NCBI GenBank assembly: GCA_963921195.1
Contig: OY992540.1
Location: 11,663,136-11,727,135 of the forward strand
Reading direction: 5' to 3'
Origin: Pegoplata infirma
Taxonomy: Eukaryota; Arthropoda; Insecta; Diptera; Anthomyiidae
DNA: 64,000 nt
The notes below the pieces were generated by a model. It was given only the letters and a program-made list of their open reading frames with translations. It made no database searches and had not been told where the DNA came from. The position numbers and the translations under genes were made by a program. Positions 1 to 16,218 of the stretch are shown here, in pieces (position 1 is the first letter of the stretch; every line of letters starts with the position of its first letter).

Positions 1-4670
<4,670 letters not shown>

Positions 4671-4982
4671 AACCAACAATCAGATTTATAATATTAATAG
4701 GGATAGGGATGGGATGGGTCAATGTTTTGGTTTACCAAGATTATATCAGAAACGTAATCTACGAAAAATTTAAAAAAAATGTTCCCATAAAATCATGGTT
4801 CTAAATTCAAATTCGATTTAAAGATTTTAACGAGAAAGTATGTAAAATCAAACCAAAAGTGTATGCCTTTTGTGTGGAAAACACCAAACAGCTTTACTTA
4901 TTTACTGATTTTTTTAATAAGAGCCTCTGCTGAATATACACAGGTTGATTTTTTATCAATTGCTATGAGTTTTTTTATTTTA

Positions 4983-5062
4983 CCGAAATTCAATTGGGCT
5001 TTTTTGTATTTCAATTTGGCTTTTTTGAAATTCAGTTGGTCTTTTCTCTATTTCAAAACTTT
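4983..5062. repeat. Short 21-bp minisatellite remnant (TTTCAATTGG type)
   Basis: Three to four degenerate units of the form AATTCAATTGGGCTTTTTTG. The same unit builds the large array inside the Transib copy at 40566-41457, so one minisatellite family occurs at both loci. It produces the spurious short open frames seen here on both strands. Confidence 0.7.
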
Positions 5063-5099
5063 TTGCACCCAACATATGGAGTACAGGAACAATGGGTTT

Positions 5100-5175
5100 T
5101 CGCTGATGTTTGTAACAACACGAAAAAGGGACTAAAATGACCCCTAAAACTGGGAGATAGAGGGTTAACATGTTC
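5100..5175. repeat. Dispersed repeat fragment ending GGGAGATAGAGGGTTAA
   Basis: The stretch reading 'actaaaatgacccctaaaa ... gggagatagagggttaa' recurs at 7405-7447 and, more diverged, at about 39145-39190. A weaker match is at 16183-16205 (TTAGAGGGTTAAATATG). It precedes the minisatellite here. I do not recognise the family. Confidence 0.6.
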
Positions 5176-5180
5176 TTTAC

Positions 5181-6030
5181 CATTTCCAATTTTATTTCAG
5201 AAAATAAAAATTATATTTCAAAAATTTCCAATTATATTTCAGATATTTCCAATTATATTTCAAAAATTTCCAATTATATTTCAGAAATTTCCAATTATAT
5301 TTCAGAAATTTCAATTTATAATTCAGAAATTTTCAATTATATTTCAAAAATTTCAAATATAATTAAAAAATGTCCAATTATAATTAAAAAATTTCCATTT
5401 ATAATTAAATAAATTCCAATTATATTTCAGAAATTTCCATTTATATTTCAGAAATTTCTATTTATGTTTCAGAAATTTCCATTTCTATTTCAGAATTTTC
5501 TATTTATATTTCTGAAATATCCATTTATGTTTCTGAAATACAATTGGAAGTTTCTGAAATACAAATGGAATTTTCTGAAATACAAATGGAATTTTTTTAA
5601 TTATAAATGGAAATTCCTTAAAAGCATTTAGAAAATTTGGAAATGCAAATGGAAATTTTTGATATACAAATGGAATTTTCTGAAAAGCTTTTAAAAAATA
5701 TTGAAATACAATTGGAAATTTCTGAAACATAAATGGAAATTTCTAAAATATAAATGGAAAATTCTGAAACATAAATCCTTCTCAACATAAATGGAAAGTT
5801 CTGAAATATAAATGGAAATTTCTGAAATATAGTTGGAATTTTTTAAATTATAAATGGAAATTTATGTTATGAATTATAATTAAAAATTTTTTATTTAGAA
5901 ATTTTTTAAAATATAATTAAAAATTTTTGAATTGTAAATGGAAATTTCTGAAACAGAATTTGAAACTTCTGAAACATAATTAGAAATTTTTGAAATATAA
6001 TTTAAAATTTTTGAAATATAATTTTTTAAT
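5181..6030. repeat. 21-bp minisatellite in two opposed blocks
   Basis: From 5181 to about 5505 the unit is AAATTTCCAATTATATTTCAG (21 bp). From about 5505 to 6030 the same unit runs in reverse complement (CTGAAATACAAATGGAAATT type). The array therefore changes orientation once, giving a degenerate inverted repeat of about 850 bp that could fold back. A 21-bp period equals seven codons, so frames stay open by chance and yield meaningless heptad-like peptides. Confidence 0.85.
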
Positions 6031-6115
6031 TATTTTTTTAAGCATTTTGCTTATGCCACAACAACTTTTGATATTTTACAACCCCTAGTGAAATATGATC
6101 CAGAAAGTTTTTGTA

Positions 6116-7339
6116 CACAGAAAATAATATCGTATATTTTATTTTAATTAAAATTTTTATTGTTTTTTAATTTGATATTAATTAAACTTTTAATTAATAT
6201 AATTAATTGTTTAATTAAATTTTTAACTTTATTTTAATTAATATTTTAATTGTTTTGAAATTTAATATTAATTAAGTATTTAATTTATATAATTAAATGT
6301 TTAATTAAATTTCTAGCTTTACTTATTTTTTTTGTTTTGTTTTCCGTGTGTGTGCGAATGTGTGTTTTTCTCTTGCATTGTATTACATACAAAAAAAAAT
6401 ACATAAGTATAAAAAGTTTGTTGAAAGTTTTTTTAACATGATAATGTTTTTAGGCTGGTGTCTAATTTTAAAAAAGTTGCAGGACGCCACCTCAGTTTGA
6501 CTATATAAGCTAACAATTAACGAAAAAGAAAACAAGAATTACTATTTTCATTTTCTTAAAACCAAAAATTTTAATAAGTTGGGTTTGTAACTTGGATAAT
6601 AATTCACCTCGTGGTGAATAAAACCGTTTTTCACCAGCTGGTGAATAAAAAGTAACATAATTATTTTTCAACAAAAAAAAATTTTTTTTCATAAATTTTT
6701 TTTTTTTTGTCTATCAATTTTTTTTTTTCATCAATTTTTTTTTTCATCAATTTTTTTTTTTCATCAAATTTTTTTTTCATCAAATTTTTTTTTCATCAAA
6801 TTTTTTTTTTTTTTTCATCAATTTTTTTATCAATTTTTTTTATCAATTTTTTTTTTCATCAAACTTTTTTTTTCATCAAATTTTTTTTTTATCAAATTTT
6901 TTTTTTTTTTTATTAAAATTTTTTTTTTTTTATCAAATTTTTTTTTTTTATCAAATTTTTGTTTTATCAATTTTTTTTTTTAATCAAATTTTTTTTTTTT
7001 TGTCAAATTTTTTTTTTCGTCAATTTTTTTTTCATCAAATTTTTTTTTTCATAAATTTTTTTTTTTTTTTCATCATTTTTTTTATAATTTTTTTTTTTTT
7101 TTTTTAAAAACTTTTTTTTTCATCAATTTTTTTTACATAAAGTTTTTTTACACCCAAATCTTCCGCAAAACATTGTCATGATTTAATGTTTTGGGCAAGA
7201 GTACAAAATTCGCAGGTATTTTTATTTTTCACATAGGTTTTTGAATTCTCATTTTGTTTATAATTTTATGTGTATGTAATTAATTTTTTAATTAAATCTA
7301 CGAATTTTTTAATTAAATATTTTTTTATTTTTTTCTGTG
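6116..7339. mobile_element. CACAGAAA-ended non-autonomous element, copy 1
   Basis: It begins CACAGAAAATAAT and ends ATTTTTTTCTGTG, with TA on each side (6114-6115 and 7340-7341), so it looks like an element with short terminal inverted repeats and a TA target duplication. It shares an internal block around GAATTCTCATTTTGTTTATA (near 7245) with copies at 12295-13048 and 30283-30870. No transposase is present. The interior is filled by the T-rich satellite at 6690-7135. A loose Tc1/mariner-class assignment rests on TA only. Confidence 0.6.
6690..7135. repeat. T-rich tandem repeat, TTTTTTTTTCATCAA unit
   Basis: About 25-30 degenerate units, each a run of 7-14 T followed by CATCAA, TATCAA or GTCAA. 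The spacing is irregular (about 14-20 bp), as expected from slippage in the T runs. The phenylalanine-rich open frames across it are an artefact of poly-T. Confidence 0.9.
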
Positions 7340-7404
7340 TAGAACATCTTAACCTTTTAAATGCATATTTAATGGCGTTCTATGAGCATGTTAAAAAAAA
7401 AAAA

Positions 7405-7447
7405 AATACTAAAACGACCCCTAAAAATGGGAGATAGAGGGTTAATA
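7405..7447. repeat. Dispersed repeat fragment (GGGAGATAGAGGGTTAA type)
   Basis: Second copy of the motif seen at 5100-5175, here immediately 3' of an A13 run. From here to 8344 I see no gene. The stretch 7750-8260 has weakly recurring ATGTCACC/TGCCACC motifs that suggest a decayed repeat, which I cannot name. Confidence 0.5.
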
Positions 7448-8344
7448 TGCTATAAGAAAAGAACCGCCATCGAATTTTAATGAAAACATGTATCAAATTT
7501 AGATCAGAAGTAGGTTTAATACATTTTTTTTGGACTTATTCCAAACGCCTTTAAAACAAAATTTAAAAACTTTGGTGGACCATAAAAAAAGCATCTCGAG
7601 CTAAACTTTCAAAACCCTTTGAGGGTTTTGGTCTACTTATGGTATGCTTTAATTTATTTTTACCCCAATCAATTTACACTCGGCGACCCTAAGTTTGTTG
7701 CACAGTGTATTTCAATGCGATATACAAGGAATGAAAACCTAAGATTTTAAAGGTTTTAGCTAGTACAGTGATCTGACACCACTTTAACAGTAACTTTATC
7801 AGTTCTTTAAAACTAGTTAAGTGTTATGTCACCTTTTCTTCCGCCACAAAATCGGTTCTGTTTGAATCAGTTCAATATAAATACGAATTTTTATAGTCAC
7901 GTGATAGGGTTTTCGGAACTCATTGTCATTTTTTCATTTATATCTTATTATTTTGTAACCTGTTCTGTATCATGTCACCACTTCAACTGTAAAGTTTCCA
8001 ATACTTTAAGATTGTCTTTGGTGGTATGTTATATTTCCTCCAGTTACTTGATATATCATTATTAAACTCGTTAATGTTCTGCCACCTTTTTAATAGTCAT
8101 GGGATTGGTTTCTTTACCGAAATTACTACTTTCACTTACATTGACATTTTGGTTTTCACCAGTTTTGTGATATGTACATTATTCACCTATCATGTATTTG
8201 GCACTTTGGATCAATCGACCCCTCATTTCCCGTAGGGTAATAACAAACGGGTTACTGGAAAGTTAAAAAAATATTTTTTTGTCTTATTGACAAACTGCCA
8301 CTAATGAATTTTATGATTTTATTTTCTGTGTAACTTCATCTAAA

Positions 8345-8544
8345 NNNNNNNNNNNNNNNNNNNNNNNNNNNNNNNNNNNNNNNNNNNNNNNNNNNNNNNN
8401 NNNNNNNNNNNNNNNNNNNNNNNNNNNNNNNNNNNNNNNNNNNNNNNNNNNNNNNNNNNNNNNNNNNNNNNNNNNNNNNNNNNNNNNNNNNNNNNNNNNN
8501 NNNNNNNNNNNNNNNNNNNNNNNNNNNNNNNNNNNNNNNNNNNN
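8345..8544. other. Assembly gap, 200 N
   Basis: Exactly 200 N. A round number usually marks a scaffold join of unknown true size, so order and distance across it are not established by this sequence. Open frames drawn through it have no meaning. Confidence 0.99.
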
Positions 8545-8821
8545 TAAATGCTGCACAAAAAGGCAAACTAAAAATAATAGAGAAAATAATAAAATGACAA
8601 AAAAACACACACAAAAAGAAGTCTGGGAATGACTTTAAGGAAAAGGAAAATAAAAAAAAATATTTCAAAGCAACGTACATATATAATTAAAACTAAATAA
8701 AAATTTCGTATTTTTATTTAAGCGTGTTACAGCATTTCCAATGGAAATTAAAAAAATATTAAATTAAAAATCTTGAAAATATTGAAAATTGATATTTTAC
8801 TTCGGTACACCGCTTATAAGC

Positions 8822-9448
8822 GCCCGACAGCCAATATTAAACATAAACCAGATGATATACGTCTAAAAGTAGAGATCAATTGAATTAAAACTGCATTTAC
8901 AGTTTTTCATTTCGTGATCCTGTTTCTTTTTAAAATGACTTCAAAGTTTTAAAGGATTACATTTTGTAAACTATTTTTTTAATATTTTTACTTGTTCTAG
9001 GATGTCACTGGTGAAGGAAAATGTAAGAGGAGGATCTCCCCTAATTTTTTTATTATCCCATATCAGGAAAACAAATGTGAATAACGTCCATTGAAAACTT
9101 AATCAAAATATTTTGTTGAAAATTTAGAATGTAAATGAAGGATAAAGTTTTGAATGGACGTAACTTACCTCCTTTTTCCTGATATGTAAAAATAATAAAA
9201 TAGGAAAATTAGGGGAAATCCTTCTCTTTCATTTGCTATCAATAGTGGCATCCTAGGACAAGTACAAATATTTAAATAATATCTTATAAAATGTAATCCT
9301 CTATAACTTTGAAGTCCTTTTAAAAGGAAACAGGATCACGAAATGGAAAAATCTAAATGCAGTTTTACTTCATTTAGTCTCTAGTTTCAAACGTACTATA
9401 TTAATCCAGTTCGTGTTTAACGACTTTTTTTCATTTTTGTCGGACGAT
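8822..9448. mobile_element. Foldback element, arms of about 300 bp
   Basis: The left arm passes through AAAACTGCATTTACAG, TTTCGTGATCCTGTTTC, TCTAGGATGTCACTG and ATCTCCCCTAATTTT. The right arm gives the same blocks in reverse complement: AATTAGGGGAAATCC, GGCATCCTAGGACAAG, GAAACAGGATCACGAAA and AATGCAGTTTTACTT. The arms meet near 9120 around AATATTTTGTTGAAAATTT. The outer limits, CCGACAGCC against TTTTTGTCGG, are approximate. No coding capacity. The arms differ at many sites, so it is an old copy. Confidence 0.75.
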
Positions 9449-9629
9449 GTTATCACTAAACTGTCTCAAAAAAACTTTTCCCGTGACCAGAGACAATAGG
9501 ATAAAACCAAATTTTCCAATTTTAACCAAGTTTCAAAAAAAATTTAAAAATCCGTGACACATTTTTTCGAGTTTTGTAGAAAAAATTTTTATCAAAAATG
9601 ATTTTAGAAAAAAAAAGTCATAAATTTTG

Positions 9630-10440
9630 ATAAATTTTACTATAGCCAAACATTTTTCTTTAAAAAACCTGGACAACAAATTTTTTGACAATTTTTTTGC
9701 ATTTTGGAATAACAAGTATTTAAAAAAAAAAAAAAATTTTACAAAGTTTCGAATATTTTTTAAGCCCCGTTTACAAAAATGTTTGGCAATTTCTTTTTTG
9801 CGTTTTGGAGTAAAAAATTCATTAAAAACGTGTTTTTTCATAATTTTTTTTTTTCCAGCCAAAAAAACATTCTGACAAAAGTACGTTTTAGCAATTGTCT
9901 ATTCTAGGTAAAAAATTATACTTTTGGTACTTTTTCGATCTCCTAAACTAAATTTTAACTAACATAAAATTTGTAATCAATGTACCTTCATAAAACTAAA
10001 CAATATTGATGAAAAGGGGTAAAATAATGTACTTTGGTACTTTTTTTCTTTCTCCTGACATTATGGTCACAGAAACCTTAAATTAGAAAAGGTTACAAGT
10101 TACAAAAAAAATAGTTTTACAATTTTTTTGCATTTTGAAATAAGTTTCGGAAATTTTTTAAGTCCCATTCACAAAAAAGTTTGGCAATTTCTTTTTTGCG
10201 TTTTGGGGTAAAAAATTCACTAAAAACGCTTTTTCGATTTTTTTTTACAAAATTTTTGAAATTTGGAATGTTGTTTCATGCAGCGAAAAAAAAACATTTC
10301 GACGAAAGTACTTTTTAGCAGTTTTCTATTCTAACAGGGTAAAAAAGTGTACTTTTGGTACTTTTTTCATATCCTAAACTAAATTTTAACTAACATAAAA
10401 TTTTTAATCAATGATCCTTCAAAAAAGTACACAATTTTGA
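9630..10440. repeat. Direct duplication, period about 460 bp
   Basis: Blocks in 9640-9990 recur in the same order in 10100-10420: GTTTGGCAATTTCTTTTTTG, AACATTTCGACGAAAGTAC-like, TACTTTTGGTACTTTTT, and CTAAACTAAATTTTAACTAA. Diverged fragments of the same family appear at 10940-11130 and 58205-58330 (GAATGTAGGATCCTCC). Nothing codes. A decayed element with internal duplication is likely. Confidence 0.7.
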
Positions 10441-11471
10441 TAAAAAGAGATATGTTAGGAATGTAAGATCCTCCAGCGAAAAAAAGTAAACAAATCTGAG
10501 AAAAGTACTTTAAAGAAAGTTTCAATATTAAGGGCGAGTTGTTGAGATGTCGATTACATTTGTTTTACGTTTAAACAGACTAAAAACAACAAATTATATT
10601 TTTGAGATGTGGTTTATTTTAAAGTTTAACTCACCAATGTTAAAGAGTTTAACAAAAACGTAAAAAAAAACCTCTGATTTTCGGCGTATTTAAACAAATC
10701 TACAATGATGGCAACTATTTTAATTGCAAATACAATATTTGGTATGGCAATACCGCGTTAATCAACATATGTTAAATTTTGAACTAAAAATCAGAATTTT
10801 TTGTTATACTTGGCTTTAATTTAATTAAGTTTAATAAAACTGCCGTTCAAACTTAGTTTAATCGACACGTCAAAAACTCACCCTAAGATGGTAAAAAATT
10901 GTATTTTGTTACGATTCGATTTCATAAAAATTCGATTTTGTAAAAATTTATTTTTGGAATGTAGGATATTCCATCGAAACAAAACATTTTGAAAAAAGAC
11001 TTTTAATAATTTTTGATACAAAGAGGGTAGAAATGGGTTTCAAAAATTGTACTTTGGTTAAACAATTGAACGTTTTTACTTTTTTTATAGTGAATCTCAA
11101 AATTTTACATTCATGAACCTCATTCTCATCCAAGTTTACCCAATTGATAGAAAACTTTTCTAATTTTTATTGGAGAGTAATACTTTTTTTGTTTATTAAA
11201 ATATGAGAATTCAAAGTTTTTAAGAAACTTGTTTACCAGAACGAACATGATGTCGGACTAAAGCGGACGTCATTCTTAACACTTTTTGCGAAGGATTTAA
11301 AAGAACCCAACTAAAAACAAAATAACGATTACATGAAGAAGATATTGTTAGAAATATGTACTGAAATCCTGTTCAATTTACTATTCGGTACTGAATATAA
11401 CTGGTAACGAAGTACTGCGGTATACAGAAAAAAAAATAAAAATAAAATTTAAGTAAATTTTAAATACTATT

Positions 11472-11663
11472 GAGGGTGCTGTGGCTTAGTGGTTAGCGCG
11501 TTGGACTACTAGCCAGCAAGCCTGGGTTCGATTCCCGGCTCAGGCAGAACAACATTTTTTTCAGATATTTATTAGTTTCTATTTATAACTAATATCTATC
11601 GCAGCACCCTCCTTCGTTGATAAATAGCACTAAAACGTCAACGAAGTAAAATAATAAAATAAT
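11472..11663 (+). mobile_element. tRNA-headed SINE candidate
   Basis: An A-box-like TGGCTTAGTGG (11482-11492) and a perfect B box GGTTCGATTCC (11525-11535) define a tRNA-like head at 11472-11546. The T arm (CTGGG/CCCGG) and a 5-bp anticodon stem (GTTGG/CCAGC) can form, but the anticodon loop would have 8 nt and the acceptor stem does not pair, so this is not a functional tRNA. A body of about 100 bp follows, then an AAAATAATAAAATAAT tail. GAGGGTGCTG at the start is matched by its inverse CAGCACCCTC at 11602-11611, and CTTCGTTGA/TCAACGAAG form a second hairpin (11612-11646). No clear target duplication. Confidence 0.6.
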
Positions 11664-12294
11664 GGCTATTAAACACAGCTTCAAAAATAATTCGCCAGAT
11701 CAACAACACATGGCGATGCAACAACTGTACTCAAAATTCTCAACACGCGCAATTACAGTGTTGCCATACTGAAGCCCTTCTATCTTTCAAATCTTTCATC
11801 TCTCTTCTTTCCCCTTTCCGAAAGAAACATCACGGTTACATTAGTAATTGATAGGCAGCATTGCCTGAGTGTTGTTTCTTTTAAAAAAAAAAAAAATGAC
11901 CAAAAACGAGATCTAATTATATCTCGGATTTGGTCAACATTGGCACAAATTTGACATTTTATTATATGTGATCAGATACAATTATATACAATCAGATGCT
12001 ATTATATATTATCAGACCAAAGCATATCTGATAAGATCAAATCGATTTTTACATGGGCATTTAATAAAAAATTATTAAATGTTAACTAAAAAATTTGAGT
12101 AAATTTTTGATTGAAACAATAAAAACTTTACTTAAAATTTTTCGTTTTTTTTTAATTAACTTTTTAATTGTGTCAAGTAAATAGTTACTCAAAATTTATC
12201 AATTTATTTATTTTTAAAGTTTAAAAAAGTTTAAAATTTTTTTCCAAAAAATGTTTTTTCAAACTTTACCAAATATATTTATGTCTTAAAGACA

Positions 12295-13048
12295 CACAAA
12301 AAAAAATATGGAGGAAACAAATTTGAGTAATCACTTGTTTAAATTTAAAAACAAAAATTGAGTAATTTTTTAATTGAGGCAATTAAAAATTTACTTAAAA
12401 ATTTTAAAAGCTATTTAAGTAAATAATTTAATAAAAATTTAATAGTTTTTTTAATTTTTTTTTTTAACTCCCATAGTTTTTTGAATTCTCGTTTAGTTTG
12501 TAGTTTTTTGTGTATGTATATGAAAGTTTGTTATCGTCTTTATAAAATGTTCCTATGTCTTTGAGACATAAATATGTTTGGTAAAGTTTGAAAAAAAAAC
12601 AAGTTTTTTGTTTTTTTTTTTTTTTTGTAAAAAAAATTTAAAACTTTTTTAAACTTAAAAAAAAAATAAATAGATATATTTTGAGTAAATTTTTAATTGT
12701 GTCAATTAAAAATTTATCGTTTACTGGTGCAAAATTGAGTAATTTTTCACTCAATAGTATTAAAAATTTACTCAAATATTTTTTTCTGAGCATAGGAAAA
12801 TTTCATAAAGATGATTTCAAACTTTCATATATAAACACAAAAAACTATAAACTAAATGTGAATTCAAAGCACCAAGAAAATAAAAAAAAAATATATATAT
12901 TAAATTTTTATTTAATTATTTACACAATTTCCTTTTTTAGTTTTTGAGTAAATTTTTTAATTGCGTCAATTAAAAAATTACCCACTTTTCCTTTAAAAAT
13001 TTAAACAAGCGATTACTCAAATTATTTTTTTCAATATTATTTTCTGTG
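12295..13048. mobile_element. CACAGAAA-ended non-autonomous element, copy 2
   Basis: It opens CACAAAAAAAAATATGGAGG and closes ATTATTTTCTGTG. The first 100 bp match 30283-30380 almost base for base, including GGAAACAAATTTGAGTAATC. The interior has alternating TTGAGTAA and TTACTCAA blocks, so it folds back on itself. Open frames here are chance. Confidence 0.7.
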
Positions 13049-14451
13049 CGGTAGGTCTGCTGGTATATAAAAATATTTAAAAAAATTTAAAGTTCTTTAA
13101 ATTTAATATTAAAGTGAACAAGATTCTATTCATGTTATTTTTTTATAACTAAAGTAATTTAATTTAAATCATATTCCCGTTATTTGCGAGGATTTGAAAA
13201 TGTTGAAAACAAATATTTACTTGTTTATAAATGTAAAATTAATTCAAAATAATCCTTTATATTTGTCCTAGCATACTATGATTTTGTTTCTTAACCCTAT
13301 AAGGCACAAAAAGGACGTTTTTCATAAATTGAGTATTTCTGCGTAAACATTTTGAATTGGTGATAAATCTCATAGCACTGAAATCGTAATTTTAAAGTGA
13401 AAAATGTCTAGCATTTGCCAGGGTTAATTATATTTATTTGTTTTATAAATTTGCTTTAATAAAAAAAAACAACAGAACAAAACAATCAATCAATATGAAT
13501 TCATATTGTTCTGTACAAACAGCACGACAAGATACTCAAAGATTTTTCTATTGTTTTTTATTTATTATTTTATTTTATTAACAAAGTATTGACAATATGT
13601 ACCAACTCACGCAATTTTATTTAATAAGGATGTTCATCAGCGAAGAATTGCGAAAAAATTAAAAAAGGTAAAGAAAAAAAATTTTGTTAAAAAAGAACAT
13701 TGATTCAAAAAACAATTTGATAGCCAAATAACGTTAATTTAAAAAAAAAATATTCAATGTCGTTCCCTGTTTCATTCTATTTCATTCCCCATTGTATTCC
13801 AGAGTTTTTAGACCAAAAGGGACCATAATTTTAACGGCAATCAACGACATTGGAAAGTATGTGTATTTGGTTTTTAACTGTGTACCGATATTTCTACACT
13901 AATAAGGGAAGTATGCCAACCGTTATACACCAATTTCCCTCCAACGCAAAATATATATAAAAGAGACGATTTATGAAGCAATAGTCTTACGATATCTATA
14001 GGAATATAAAATAATTTTATAAAATCACACGACACGTATTTTTGCTCTAAACTATATTTTTGTTAGTTCGGGAGCTGTCAAAAGACACCCAAAGACACCC
14101 TAACCTTAAAATAGTCCTTTTATATATATATATTAAGTTCCAGGAAAATCGGTGTAAAATAGTTAAGAGACTTCCCTTTTAAGCGAAGGGCATTAAAAGT
14201 GTAAAAACCTAGATTTAAAAGTTATAATCACAATTTTTTCGGTGCTTCCTAATGAATACCCTCAATATGTGTGCAAGAATTTTTACTATGTAAGGAATTT
14301 GAAACTTTAGTCTATTAAATTTATTCAAGTTCATTGTTTTAACATCCATTGTTTATTGTGACGACAATAAATAAGAAAAATCAATCAAGTTAACCGAGTT
14401 ACTTTTTTTTGTAAAAATAAATTTGTCATAAATAAATTCTAAAAAAAAATT
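13049..14451. other. No gene or named repeat seen
   Basis: AT-rich sequence with no coherent open frame, no tRNA-like motif and no clear inverted repeat that I could follow. There is a (TA)n-like run at about 14122-14132. Confidence 0.6.
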
Positions 14452-15955
14452 ACACCGCTCAACACTCATTTTCCGGTTTGAATTCTGATCATCAGTTTTA
14501 GTAGACTTTGATCTCCTGATTCCAAATCCGTTCTCCAAATTTTCCACTCACGTCCAGATTTTTAGTTATTCACGGTTGAAAATGCGAAAAATGACGATTT
14601 TTGCATTATTTGAAAGCCTGCACAGCAGCCATTCAGTGGAATACAAATCTGATATAAAGCGCAAAAGTATAATTTGTCTATGGTCTCCAATATAGAAAAC
14701 AATTTTTTTCTAATTATTGCGTTTGGTTGGGTTACAATTGCGTTTTAAAATGACTCTGTTAAAATTATCATTTTTGTAAAATTTACCTTAGTTTTTTGAT
14801 ATTTTTCAAAGAAAAACTCCAAAAAAATTAATCTTTACAAAATTAAGCATTCTGTGTTATTTTTTGTATAAACCGGAAGATATCTTTAATGGGTTTTAAA
14901 GTCTATAAGAAAGAATGAACTTTTGCCTAAATTTTGAGCTCATCACAGTAAAGATTGATCATCTGGTTTTTGTTTTAGAGCCTTTTAAAAATGGTGCTTT
15001 TTCTAATTTTTTTCACAGTGTTTTTTAAAATATATGTTTGGCCAATAATAGTGCAACAACTTCAAATTTTTTGATCATATATTTGAGATCATAGTTCAAT
15101 TCTACTCTAACGCTTTATACCAGATTTTTGTTCCACCCAGTGGCTGCTGTTCAAAAAATGCAAAAATCGCGTTTTTTTTGCATTTTCAACCGCTAATAAC
15201 ACAGTGATACAAAATCGAACTTTCGGAATCGGAATGGGATGAAACCAAAAGCAAATGAAAGCTGACGTTTTCCATAACAAAACCCACAAGGTCTTTTTTT
15301 ATGTCAGATCTAGATTTTATTTTACACGCATTTAAAGTTGGTGATTTTTAAGCATTTAAAGTTTGTGTGTACTAAACATATCCTACTTTAAAGGCCCCTG
15401 GTTGTTCCCTTATTGAACATGTAGGGTCCAGTTTCCAAACTTAAGCTGAAAATTACTTTAGCTATGACTGGTATGAATTTTGCTGCAATCGGTCCAGTAC
15501 CTACTTACTAAATAGCCAAATTATTCAAATAAACCACATAACACCGTTGCGTATGATTGTTATTTAAAGGCAATTATTAACATAAAACACTGGACACCGT
15601 TGCGTATGATTGTTATTTAAAGGCATTTACAATATTAATCATTCGCCACTAATACAATTTTCAAGCATTTATTATTATAATTATAATAAAAGTGCACTAA
15701 CTTTAAATGCGTGTAAAAAAAAATCTAGCTCTGAACTGGAAAAAAGCGTTGAGGGGTTTGTTATGGAATATGTCATCTTTCATTTGCTTTTGGTTTCATC
15801 CCATTCCGATTTTGGGTGTTGCACAGTGTAATTAATATTCTAGACGTGATGGAAAAATTTGGAGCACAGATTTGGAATCAGCGAGCCAAAATCTTTAAAA
15901 ATTTTGTATCAAACTTCAAACCGGAGTCAAAAATCTTCGATTTGTTGAGCGGTGT
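14452..15955. mobile_element. Composite foldback element with ACACCGCTCAACA ends
   Basis: The left end ACACCGCTCAACA (14452-14464) is mirrored exactly by TGTTGAGCGGTGT (15943-15955). The inside is built from paired inverted blocks: 14570-14720 against 15040-15190 (GGTTGAAAATGC/GCATTTTCAACC, AGCAGCCA/TGGCTGCT), and 15200-15330 against 15690-15830 (CGGAATGGGATGAAACCAAA and its inverse). No transposase remains. I cannot fix a target duplication. Confidence 0.75.
15541..15628. repeat. Direct duplication of a 32-bp block
   Basis: ACACCGTTGCGTATGATTG and the following TTATTTAAAGGCA occur twice, offset by about 54 bp, inside the loop of the 14452-15955 foldback. This looks like a recent small duplication. 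Confidence 0.85.
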
Positions 15956-16218
15956 TATTTAAATATTTTAAATAAATAATTTACTCGGATATGTTTTATG
16001 ACAAAGATGGGATTTCCAAACAAGCTCGAGATATAAACAAGTAAAAAATGTAAAATATGTACGACTTGGCGTATTGTTTAAAAACAATAAAAATATGCTC
16101 TTAAAAAATTATGACCCCTTTTTTGAGGTGTTTTTTACAATTTGTTAGAGAATAAATGGTCAAAATACCGTTATGTGCGGTAGTTAGAGGGTTAAATATG
16201 TTCTATATAAATATTTGC

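Noticed and set aside
6707..6916. Phenylalanine-rich small 'membrane' protein
   Set aside because: Produced by runs of T. No start context, domain or homologue is suggested by the sequence.
7826..8235. Two overlapping hydrophobic frames of 69-79 residues
   Set aside because: Composition is what AT-rich DNA gives by chance. There is no domain, splice pattern or neighbouring exon, and the region shows recurring decayed repeat motifs.
11472..11546. Functional tRNA gene
   Set aside because: The boxes and T arm are good, but the acceptor stem does not pair and the anticodon loop would have 8 nt. The A-rich tail favours a SINE.
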